Below are positions 27,887 through 38,720 of a stretch of 64,000 nucleotides of DNA, in pieces. The notes beneath the pieces were generated by a model. It was not told where the DNA came from, did not search any database, and was given only the letters and a program-made list of their open reading frames with translations. The DNA comes from Multifurca ochricompacta (lineage: Eukaryota > Basidiomycota > Agaricomycetes > Russulales > Russulaceae), in contig WTXG01000005.1 of assembly GCA_022496185.1 (NCBI GenBank), positions 186,001 through 250,000 of the forward strand. Reading direction: 5' to 3'. Each line of letters begins with the position of its first letter. Within the stretch, counting starts at the first letter, position 1. A program made the translations under genes and the position numbers.

Positions 27887-28911
27887 ATGGCCAATCTGGC
27901 CCCCCTCAATGCTGGCACGGCATACCTGCTGTCCGCTGCATTAGTCGCCAGCCGCACTCATTCGGGCGGTAAGCGTGCATATAACTCATTGAGGACTAAT
28001 ACCCAACCCCCCCCAAAAAAATAAAATAAAATAAAATGATAGGCACTTCTGGTGTTGTTCCTATGATAGGGGTGATCTTAACCACTGCCGTTTCTTCAGT
28101 GAGTTTCATCGTCGTTTCTATTTGGATTTCGCTCACGAATTAATTTTATTTTCCTCAGATTGGGATCCCTTCCCCTCTCCCGACGATGAAAAACCTGGGG
28201 TGCCCGCTCTCATAGACGACTCCTCAACCGCGGCTTCCTCTTCGCAAACCTCACAAACGTCAGAACTTAAGCTATCCTCGCACTGGGACTATTTCCCTGG
28301 CAACACTCCTTCATTCCCCAGTCAATTCAAGTTGTCATTGTGTCCCTCATTCTTTAAGCATGATACCGTAGCTCCAAAGTTAGAATCAAGCGTTCTGTTA
28401 CAGGGTTTCACTCGCGCAGAAACTTGTCTACATCTCAAACTTTCACCCCCGGGGCTGAAGCGCAAACACCTTATCATAGAGCCCGACCGGGAGATTGACA
28501 TGGACAAAATCGCTGCTGCAGAGGATTCTATTGACGACTTGTCGGATATCCGTACATGCCACGTTGCGCGGGCCTCTCCGAATCCTCGCAAAAAGGCTCG
28601 TGAGTCTGAATCAGATTCACCTCTTTCAGGAGAGAATGAGTGTCCCAGTCCACGTTCTGGATCAAAGGCGGGCATGACGGAGTCACCACCATCGGCCAAC
28701 AAGAGCAAAGGAAAAGTCAAAGAGATCGTTGATACCGAAGCCGCAGTAAGGGTAAGTGAGGAGACTGCCTACGCTGACGGTCGCTTTTGCTCATAAAGTT
28801 TTGACAGCACGAGCGCCGAGAACGTGCGTCATCATCGCCTGAGCCGGAGCCTGAGCCTGCGCCTGCGCCTTTCAAACCATTTATGTCCGCTGAGGCGATT
28901 GAGGACATGTG
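27887..28911 (+). CDS. unrecognised acidic Ser/Glu-rich protein, possible N-terminal TM segment
   Basis: Not recognised. The well-supported part runs from about 28160 (DWDPFPSPDDEKPG) to the intron at 28750, and continues 28808..28911 ending FKPFMSAEAIEDM. It is acidic, Ser/Pro-rich, with a basic NPRKKAR run and a PEPEPEPAPAP tract. Upstream, an ATG at 27887 opens a hydrophobic stretch (NAGTAYLLSAALVAS, then GVVPMIGVILTTAV) across an intron at 27968-28046. To join both parts in frame one needs either a missing base in the TTT at about 28091, or a 10-nt exon (28047-28056) skipping the second hydrophobic piece. Either model is provisional. It diverges from the PSMG4-like gene with only ~145 bp between starts. 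Confidence 0.45.
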
Positions 28912-31900
28912 AAACGGGCTCAGGGTCATTCCCGCGTTTGTGCGTGAGTTGGACTGTCAGAAGTTAATTCTCCAAGGGAGTAATGAGATAAAGGCAAGAA
29001 CGTAAAGAAAAGTACGTGGTCGCGAAATGCGAAACGGCGTTGCACCTTGAAGTTGAAGAAGTAGTGGGAGGAGATTCGATGATGAAGATGAATCCTTCAA
29101 TGGTCTTGTCGAGTCGTCTCGACACGTTCAATAGCGCGATCTGATCGATTCCGATTCCGTTCAGTGCTGTCCCGTATCTTATCATCATCAGTGCATGTGC
29201 ATGTACAAGTTCTTCTGCTCTGTATCTCGATTGTGATAACTGTAACTGGCGATGCGCAAGATCCGAAGAATCCGAGTAATCCGAGTAAATTTATTTTAAT
29301 TTTTATTTGTTGAAATACCAAATACCAAATACCAAATACTCAGTAGTCCGCGTGCTCAACAAAGACAAAGACAGGATCTTCCCCGCATGATGCTCTTTTA
29401 GTACTGCATTTGGATCTTTACGGCGTCCCATCGGGTGCCCTTTTGTCCTTCTCCCCCTGATGCGCCAGGTCATGAAAATAAAACACTCGCAGTCATTAGT
29501 CGTCAAACGCAACGCTAATTAAAATACGTTCCACGTGTAAACCGGTCATAAACCGGCTACGAACGAGAAGCTTGTGTTCCTTCCGACGCCCATACGGTAC
29601 GACGCTCTTCGACTGAATGCTCGCATGGCAGACAGAAGTCACGAAGAAGGGGCAGAGCCAAGGGGGTACTCAGCCTTCGCCCACCGTTCCGCAATCGATC
29701 CAGTGCCAGTGACCTGTCATATCCATGATTCTGATTCTGATCGGGGAGGGGACGGAGGAAAGGATAGGAGGAAAGAGAGAAAGCGATTTCCTAAACAGCG
29801 GCGATCACTTGCGACGATTCTTCTGCTGGCTGTCTGTTGGCTCAAAAATCAAAAATCAAAAATCAAACAACAACAAAAACGGAATCGATTCCATTTTTCC
29901 CTTTCTTTCCCTTCTTTTCTTTCTTTTCTTTTCTTTTTTTTTTCCTTTTTCTTTTCTTTTTCTACCCAGTTTGGGGTCTTTCGGGTTTGGTAGCGGCGGC
30001 CCGGATGACCGTAACAGTATCCGATATCCGAATCCGAATAGAATCTAGAATCCAGCAGATTCTCAGATTCTCAGAATCTCAGAATCCCCACAGAATGAAT
30101 CCAATCCAGAATTCAGAGAAATCCAAACACCAAATAACTAAATACCACCAACCAAATTTACAATCTAAATCAATTTAGAATCACAGCGCCCAGCGCTCGG
30201 CTGCTCTCAGTGTCAGTCAGTCTAGTGGTCAGTAATCAGTGGTCAGTGGTCAGTGCCATCATCCTAATCCTAGGAACCAAGAACGTAGTACAAGGAGTAC
30301 AGATCATGAGGCTTCCACAAGCATCGCCTCACCCGCCCATCTGCCGGTTTGTGCTGTGGTGTCTATTTCTTTCATCCATCCATGATAACTGCAGCTGCAG
30401 CCGTCCAAATACGTCAGTGCCAGTGATGCTGGATGCCAGAGAGAAGGGGTGTCAATAGCTCTCCCCATCGTTGACAACTATTGCTCTAGCCACTCGCGGA
30501 GATTACTCTGGCTGCCAAGTAAAATATCTACTTCCAGAGGGCAAGGAACGACTGGCGCCAATTATTTTATGCCCCCTCCCCCTTTACACCTGTGTGTGAT
30601 TATGACACAACAGAGCGTCTACCAAAAAAAACCTAACGGATAGGATAGTCATTTTAGCTTTGTGTTATCTTGCTTGAGTTACGAGTTACATTAATACAAG
30701 ACGGTCATCCCCGTTACCAACCCGTTGTGATTCCGTTCCTTATCAGGTACCGTCTTGCCTTTTTCTTCCTCGTGTCCTCGTGTTTTGCCTACATTTTATT
30801 ACCGGTTGTTGTCTCTCTCGAGTGACTGCTTTCACATCTCTTAATATATTCTGAACCCTTCCTTCCCCCCCCCCCCTCTCTTACCCCTAATTCCATGCTG
30901 CCTGCTACAAGTCGCGTGTTCCACGCGTGTGTGCTCGCGATAGCGAGAAATGAAAACGCGTCGAGTATATGTATCATCATATAAACGACGCCTTGCCATT
31001 CTGGCGAACTCGGGCTCACACCAGCACACAAATTCAAGCAACCATTGTCATTTAATCAGAGTGTGAAGATGCCTCACCCCCTTCGATTTGGGGGAGGAGG
31101 AGGCGGCGGAGGAAGAGGAGGGAGGGAGGGAGAGGAGCACCCCGGTTACAGCACGTCACAGTATCGCGGCGTTGCGATCCAACCCCCTCCTCCCCCTTCT
31201 TTCTATATTTCTGTATCTTTATTTATTTCTCGTTGCTTTCATTCATATCCCGATTATATCCATGTGATTGGTTCCAGGCTCGTTCTTTCTGCTCACACCC
31301 ACCACGACCTGGGGGCAGGGGATAAGGATAAGGATAAGCGCGCAACTTCGCGTTGCGTTGCATTGCGTTGCGTTGCTTTACTTTGCGGCCCTCTCTCACA
31401 GCGCCCAATGGTAAATAAACCATTTAGGCATCGCGTTCAGGTAGATCTCGCTTCTACTCATTGCCGGTATGTTCCCTCTTTAAGGATGGGAAGGGGCAGG
31501 CGCGCGCCATCACCCCACGCCGCTCTTCCGGGTGCAGAAGAAGTAGCATACGGTCAGGACATGAAGCCGTGAGACCAGAATCCGGTTTCCTGCCTCCTCC
31601 TTCAGTAGGGATTTCCTGATGTTCCCTTTCCGACAGCGGATCACCTATGTTCCTAGCCATCCTGGCGTCACGCGCCACCCTGCTCTTAGAGCAAGCTACG
31701 AGGACCGCCCGATTGACAGATTATCGAGCACGCTATCTGAGCTCAGTACACACCCAAGGGATTCCCGAGTTAGGTCAATCCTGATATCCTGTATCAGCAG
31801 GGAACTCTTCAGCGCAATGATATCCAAAACTAGTTCACATTTGCCGTACACGCTTCAAAACTGTCCCTAAAATGACAGTATACATATGGAGTAACAATCA

Positions 31901-32072
31901 GTGAATGTGGAGCGGCGCGATAGATGACAAGGGCAAGGATGACATGGCAGGAGTTTCGCGCAATGAGATGATTTGTGTGTATGAAAGACAATCGGGGATA
32001 CAGGCGGGAAGTACCGTGGCAGCAACCACTGACGGAATAATGAGACCCAAGATTAAGCAGCGGAATGTGCCC
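28912..32072. other. gene-poor, low-complexity region
   Basis: About 3.2 kb without a supportable gene. It holds an AAATACC tandem at 29313-29338, a pyrimidine-rich run near 29900-29960, overlapping GAATC/AGATTCTC repeats at 30035-30090, GTCAGTG repeats at 30210-30260, a C run at about 30866-30876, a GGAGGAGGCGGC purine run near 31090-31130, GATAAG units at 31320-31340 and GTTGC pentamers at 31350-31380. Open frames here are short, lack family motifs and follow the repeat composition. Confidence 0.6.
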
Positions 32073-33741
32073 CTAGCAGAACAGCTGATGCCACCAGTTC
32101 TTGAATTTGGTCCACCAGTTCCCTTCCCACCCATTCGCGCGTGGTCGTGTGCTCACCCACATCTTGCCAGTGCCAATCCGTATCTCTGCAGCCGAAGACT
32201 CTTGCCCAGCCTCAAGATCAGGAGAAGGACGCAAGTTTGGGGAAGCACTTTTAGGAAAACGTGGGGTAGCACGGGATGTGATGAAGGTCGGGAAAACCTT
32301 CAAGAGCTGTAAAATCTCGGGGTTCGTGAGGTCGGGAGAGGTCCAAGTCCTCATGGATTCTTCATCCATCTCCTGGGGACCATATGTTGCGGTAGGTCGT
32401 GGGTTGAATATATCTTCTATTTCCTGAGGTGGTGTTATTGGGCTTGGGGGATCTTCTATGGTGTCCGAGAGGGAGGCGGATAAGGGGACGGCGCTGGACA
32501 AAGGAGAAGATGAATAAGAGTGTGATAAGGCGGGGGTATCAAGAAACGGGTCGCTTGGCGCCCTAGGCCGCTTCGCAAGAGGGCCTTCCTGAGTAGAAAG
32601 ATTCCGATGTGTGGGAACGGGTAGTTTCAACCGGAGAGGTTGTGACCGAGATCTGGTATGAGCTGGGGAAGATGTGTTGTGAATAGGAGAGCCGAGAGTC
32701 GATGTTGAAGTGCGCTTGGAAGGACTTTCTTCGAATCCCAAAACCTAATCAAGATACGGAGGCGTCAGAAGGTGCTGGAACAAAAGAGTGTGATAGTTAG
32801 ACTGACTCCTTTGAGAACGTCGACGGCTTCGAGCATGAAGTCTTTGCCACTATACGAACCAAAAAAGGCCACATGATGACGTGCTTATCGGGCTGGAAAG
32901 GCTAGCTCACCCTGCTTCCTTGAAGACAGCATCATCAATTTCCCAGTCTATGCGGCGGCCTCCCGCACCACCGAGGCGCTCAGGAATGAGTTGCAGCCTC
33001 ATGAGAGCCCACAACCCTTCGAAAAACGGCTTTGTTCCCGGCATGCCAACAGTACACCAGCTGCGAATAAAGCGCGCGAAAGATTCGTATCGCTCCTTCT
33101 GCGCAGCGCTTCCCGAGGGATCAGCTCGCGATAAAGGTGTAAGTGACCCGCCTGGAAGGGTCGCAGATACATGAGCTTTGAACTCCGCCGTCCGTCTGGC
33201 GTTGATACTAGCGTGATAAGCAGAGCGAATTGATGCTTGAAGTCTGGAGAATGGAGCACGCTGCGCTGGTGGCAACGTGGCCAGGGTTTGCGTCATCTGC
33301 CGCCCTGCTTCTTCATCCTGTTCGAAGTACCTGCAGGCGCACAAAATGACGGAATCAAAAAAAAAAAAAAGTCTATCCGTGATAACCCGAGTGGACTCAC
33401 CACTTCCTGCAGCGGTCTGCGAATGCTTCAAGATCCGTTTGTACTCTGGAGGGTGTAGCCGAATGTGTTCTTTGGGTGGGGTGGGGACTCGATTTTCGAC
33501 TTCTTGGTTTCCCGCTCCCAAAATGCCCGATGTAACTCGGAGACGTGGGAGAAATGATCTCGCCCTTAGGCGGTGGGGGTGACAGAGGTATAGTCGAGGG
33601 GAGGTCATAAAGGAGGGCTTCATGCTCTGATGGCGCATGGGCGCTTGTGGGATTAGTAGTACGCTTTGCAGAGCGCTGAAGTTGTAGAGGGGGCGGCGGT
33701 GGACGGCGGGCAGTTTCCAGTGGATAGCCAGGAGCAGACAT
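32073..33741 (-). CDS. unrecognised nuclear-like protein, Ser/Pro-rich with central helical domain
   Basis: Not assigned to a family. Four exons (33401..33741, 32911..33330, 32807..32849 and 32073..32744) join to 1476 nt (491 aa) with correct phases, which argues for a real gene. Residues 1-110 are Pro/Ser/Arg-rich. Residues ~110-265 look folded and helical, with YFEQDEEAGRQMTQTLATL, SFARFIRSWCTVGMPG, FFEGLWALMRLQLIPE and GGRRIDWEIDDAVFKEAG, then KDFMLEAVDVLKG. The rest is Ser/Pro/Thr-rich with a basic SKRTSTS patch, ending in the Trp-rich WWTKFKNWWHQLFC. No TM segment or signal peptide. It may be a conserved basidiomycete protein of unknown role; I cannot test that here. Confidence 0.7.
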
Positions 33742-35161
33742 CTCGCGAACGTATTAATCGGCCTTTTAAGACTCAATAATGCGCATACATAGATGCCTTA
33801 ACAAAAAGAAGGGCTGTGAGAAATGAATTGAGCTAAATACACTGTATCAAAGCCCAATGGGTGACCCAGGGAGGGGGAGAGAGAAAAAGAATGTCTCGCA
33901 GGCACAAGCAGAGATTCGAGCTGGGGGGGAGGGGAAGGAGAAGGAGAAGGGGAAAGGGAAGGGGAAGGGGAAGGGGAAGGGAAGGGGCGTGAGGAGGAAG
34001 GTGCGCGTTGTGGGAGTTGGATGAAAAAGAGCAATTCGACTGTCAACGATGTCCAATTCCAATGGTGGTCGTCATCCATCCATCTCTCGCTTCGCGTCTG
34101 TGGCGCTGTTCCGTTTTTTTTCGGGAATCAGCGAACCTGGATTTGCGCTCAATATGTGTGGGGCGGGGAATTACAATAACTCATCCCCACTCGCTGCTTG
34201 CAAAAGGGTGTTCTTCTTCTTTCTTTTATTATTATTAAAAAACATCTGAAATCGCCACCAAAAAACATGAGAAATAGAAATGAATGAAAAATGAAATGAT
34301 AACGATAGACGGGTCTCCAGTGACAAGAATCACGTTATAACACGTGACACAGAGAAAGTAAGCTTAAACCTCTTCAGAACTTCAGGGCCCACGCCAAAAA
34401 AAAAAAACTGATAGCACTTGTACGGAGGAATAATAGGAGGGTGAAATTCGCGCCGAGATCTTCTGCTATAAAAGGATCAGGTAAGGATAACCCTCTACAG
34501 GTAAATGTCATCCGGCCCCGGCCGCGTTTCGTTCGGCAAAAATTAACCTGAAATCAATACAATGCTAGTGAAGACTTGATGGCATGCTAGCACCCGAGTG
34601 CATCGAAGCGTTCGGGCCAGCAAGTGAGTTTGAAAGGCCATGTTATCGAAAGGGCCTGAGGCATAAGCGACGTACATTACCAAGTGCCGATACGGAGCTG
34701 CCAAAGGAAATGCTATCGAGCGCGGCAAATTACGCGTGTCTCTCAAATATGTCACTCGTGGTGGTGGACAGTCGCCACCGGCATGCAAGACACAGACTTA
34801 CGACTGCTACATTTTGAGCAGCGACGTGAGAGGCGCATGGACTACCAATGGGTCTCAGAACCACGCAGACACGCCATTAACCCAGCTAGTTTGAGAGAAA
34901 GAGCATGAGCTCATTAGGACGTAAAGAGACAACGCGCTTGACGGGGAGAAATATCGTGGCGCGGGACTCACCGGTCATCGGTCACCGAACGATGTCGTGT
35001 CGTTGGAAGAGGAGCATACGAAAACCTGTCGGCCCGAGTGTAAGCACCACTGCCTAACAAAATTTCCGATCGGTCCTTGACAGTGCTTCCCTTAAGGATA
35101 CAACCACAACGTCCCCGTAGTCTAGTCTGCCAAAGCTTCATGGGCATTATAAATAGGTGTA

Positions 35162-35186
35162 CGAGATCCCTCGAGAAGGGATCTCG
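35162..35186. repeat. perfect 10-bp inverted repeat with 5-nt loop
   Basis: CGAGATCCCT and its exact reverse complement AGGGATCTCG flank the 5-nt loop CGAGA. It could form a short hairpin or be a palindromic protein-binding site. No T run follows that would support a terminator role. Confidence 0.6.
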
Positions 35187-37202
35187 CGGTGCCGCGCAGC
35201 TTAGACCAACAGATTCTACATGAGGGAAAGTTGCGGCAGATGTCAGCCCTACATCGTCAAGAATTAAATAAACCTTCTGCGACCCGCAAATAGGCGGGAA
35301 CATATCGGTGGTATTTTTCAATCCGCATTTTTACGGGTAAATATTTCGGCTTCGTTTGTTTGACACGTATATGAAGTTGACCACACATTAACTGCGGGTC
35401 AAGGAACCCGCCAAGGAGAAGGTCACCTTTCAGGATCAAGTTTACGGCATGAGGTTACGAACCAATGTTTCCCCCAACAAGTCGAACCGTGACTAGCACG
35501 CGGGGACCTTCTTGAGTTTGAACTATGTCGTAGAGACCCGAATATACTGGGCCAGTCAGGGAGGTTGAAATTACAAATCCCAATGTCTCCATGGCCTAAT
35601 GGGTGTCATGGGGAGACTTTCCATCTTGGCCAGGTTGTTTCGACTCGATTGTCCAGTGATGGAATTATGCACTAAGCCCCCCCCCCCCTCTCCTACAAGC
35701 CTGCAATCCGAAGCGGACAGCGCCTAGACATCTCTTGTCCGCGGCAGTTGTCGAATCCATGCCGTAAAGGCAAGGCACGACCTTGATGAAGCTCAAAGTG
35801 GCCACTCGAGTCAACGCAAGGTCATTGTGATACTTCACACCGAGACTTTGAGCAAGTCTTAGACTCACTCGGATGTCGCAGGGCCTATTCCAACAACTCC
35901 TATCGGGATCCCTTATGGGAACCGTCGTTAGCTAGAGTCCGAAGATATTTCAGACAGGCGCCAACTGTATTTGTAAAAGATGCTTCTGCTGAGACATAAA
36001 GGGATTGATACGCGGACCGCTTCTGATGTCGCAGGGGACCATTGTGCATCAGTTTAGCTGATGAGAGTCGAACGACACGATGTCACCAGACGCCAACAAA
36101 TTTGTAACGACAAGCAGCGTTTTAGTCCAGTGGGGATGGTAAGCCGTATGCGTTGCTTTCGCGCATCAGTATCCATGCTGAAACATAGGAGCTTGGGGTC
36201 GATAACGTCGAGGAGCACATGAAACGCAAGCGCTAGCGTTCATTGCCCTGGTGGATGCCTCGGTGGCTGTAAGCAGAATTCGCTACGCTACTATTTTGGG
36301 AAAAGCTAAGATATTTCAGAGAAGGATAAAGGACCACAGCATCGACTATTTCAGAACGAGAAGGTAAGTGCCCTATTCCGAGATGTCGGATCTGTCCAAT
36401 GAATGTGGGGTTGGAGTTATCCGCGGTCGGTCGGTCGGGCGGTCGTTCATAGTTTAAAGAATGATACGAAACGACGCCGCCGCAAGATTGATTTCATTAC
36501 TTGATGTCATTCATTGTCAGTTTCATGTAAGGGGCTACATGTGCCGTGGGGCAAGCACAGCTAGAGCAAGCGGGTACGATTAAAGTTAAACACTGAGATC
36601 ACGGGCAGGTCGACTCATCAGTGATGGAGTTTTGCAGATCAAATAATACCACGAGGGGTGGTCAATGCTGTCCCAAAAGCTCATCTCACGAGATATGCTC
36701 TCCAAAGTGTGCACTGGGGTGTTTATCTACGCCGAGGACGGGTTAGGAAGTGACCGCATGGACGTGATCAGGTGTCGCCCAGAAAGGAAATTAAGGGCCG
36801 GGGATTTGGACAATAAAGACACCGAAAACCCCAGACTGGAGTGGCCGGGACCGTTGGTACACTGTACTGGTATGAAGCCGAAAGGAGGAGTCACTCGGGA
36901 TTCATGTCAGAAGAGTTGGTCATGGCAAAGCCGTCAAACAGAAAGGAAGCACAGGCACGGTGATTGAAGCTAGGTGTGATGATGGACGGCTGCGATTTAC
37001 CTATATTCGGTTGAGTGAAAAGGCGCTGGTAGATCAGGTTTGACAATTTCTGGATAAGGGCGTGGAGAAGAAGGGATGGGGCTGTGGACGTGGGCGTAAA
37101 GACGGGGTGAGGGGAGAGAAGGGGGAGGGGAAGGGAGGGGAAGGGAGGGGAGGGAAGGGGAGGATGGCCGCGCCGAGTGAGCCGCTCAAAGGGTGACAGT
37201 GA

Positions 37203-37246
37203 CAGGCAATACATGAACATGGACATGGACATGGACATGGACATGG
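37203..37246. repeat. (ATGGAC)n hexanucleotide repeat
   Basis: About six near-perfect copies of ATGGAC/CATGGA in a row, in the gene-poor region. An open frame through it only repeats Met-Ser, so it is treated as a microsatellite. Confidence 0.85.
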
Positions 37247-38720
37247 ATCGTTGGTTGGATAGTGACCATCAGTTAAACGGAGATTATGTATAATACAATG
37301 ATGATTTGAGATCGTCCTTGGTTGGAAAGGCGGAAGGCGAAACAGATCCGGATGACCGAGAGGTGTAACCATGTGGTTGTGATACCTAGTGAGGGAGGAA
37401 TGCCGTTATACGATTGCGCTGAATGGGTAGGTGGTGATTATGGAAATGGAAAATCAAATTCTTTGCGGAAAATGCCGTAAAGATGTTTCCCCCCCTTTTG
37501 CTCCCCTTTTAATTGGATTTGGGGGAGGGGGGGGAGGGGGAAGGGGTGTTTGAGGGGTTTGAGGGAATTTGATTGAAAGAAAGAAAAATAGGATACGAGT
37601 GAAGTAGTAAAGGAACGGGTTCAGGTTCAGTTTGGTTTGGTTGGTAGCGCTTGCGCTGAGAGGAGCGAGCGAACCGAGGCAACGCGCTATTAATATTGTG
37701 CCTTGCCTTACTTGCTGCCGTATGGTGTTCCGCACCGAGAGTTTGGCGGTTACGTCACAGTAACCCTGCCCCATGCCACGTTACTCTGTACACTGAACAG
37801 TATATACCGTACAGAGTGAATTTGTACAGGGGGCAGTCATTTTATAATTTATATGAGACGCCTAATCGCGGAGATAGATTGCCATGAAAATGGTTGGACA
37901 AGGTTGAGCGCTGTTGTAATGTTTGTTGACGAGATATTCTTAAAAAGACGGCATACAAGGTTTAGTTGACATCAGGTGAGGCGAAGGAATAATAGAAGTT
38001 GAGCGCGATAGGGTAAAGAATAAGAATAAGAGAATTGGTGAGTGAGAGAGTGTGAAAGAGAGTGTGGGTGAGTATGATTGGTTAGTAGACCTTGTGGGCT
38101 GTGGGAGAGAGTGGTCAACGGTCAAACGGGAAGAACGGGACGCGGACTCGGTACGGTACGGTGATCGAATAAGGTTCAGATCCGGTTATGAGCATTGAAG
38201 CCATCGTACAGGGCAGGGACCTCAGCAAGGTCAAGGTCAAAGTCAGGGAATCAAGGAAGGGAGAAGGAAGGAAGGAAGTTCAAGACTCAGGATCAGGTCA
38301 GGTTCAAGCTCAAACTCAGGCTCATGCTCAGGCTCAGGCTTAGGCTCTAGCCTCAAAGCTCATTGACGTTCATTTTCTATATATCATATCAATTATCCTT
38401 CTTTCCTTCCTTCCTTCCTTCCTACTTCTTACTACCCCTACCCCTACCTCTACCTTTCTACCTTCCCCCCCCTTCTTCATTCTCCTCATTCTCCACTCCG
38501 CCGGCTTGTCGCCTACGAGGCAAATTTCGTTAAAAAGACAACCGAGTTATAACCTTGGTCTGAATGTCCTTCTAAGTATCCTTCCCCTTCTAGCATATAC
38601 CTCACTCTCTTCCTCTTCTTTACCTTCTGCCACTCCCTTCACTACCCCCACCCCCACCCCCCACTCCTATTTCTTCTCCTTCCTCCTCATCATAACCAAT
38701 CATCAACCTCTCTACTGTAC

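Larger units (their letters stand above)
33742..38720. other. gene-poor region upstream of the CSL gene
   Basis: About 5 kb with no supportable gene. 33920-33995 is a GGGGAA purine tract. 34500-37000 is of normal complexity but has only short frames without motifs, plus a perfect 10-bp inverted repeat at 35162-35186 and a C run near 35678. A related GATGTCGCAGGG phrase occurs at about 35873 and 36026. 37085-37165 is G/A-rich, 37205-37245 is an ATGGAC hexamer repeat, and 38265-38345 and 38397-38425 are CTCAGG-like and TTCC repeats. The last part is probably the CSL promoter and leader. It may contain decayed repeats, but no transposon protein is visible. Confidence 0.55.

Noticed and set aside
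29574..29993. 139-codon open frame in the gene-poor region
   Set aside because: Its second half is Phe/Ser repeat from a pyrimidine tract, no motif or splice signal supports it, and no homologous family is recognisable.
31045..31572. 175-codon open frame with Gly-rich start
   Set aside because: No ATG at the stated start, poly-Gly from a GGAGGC repeat, then mixed low-complexity sequence.
35585..35656. tRNA-like stretch with an A-box match (TGGCCTAATGGG) and a weak T-arm-like TTTCGACTC
   Set aside because: The 5' seven bases do not pair with any plausible 3' acceptor strand, the D-stem does not close and the B-box is degenerate. At best a decayed tRNA-derived repeat.
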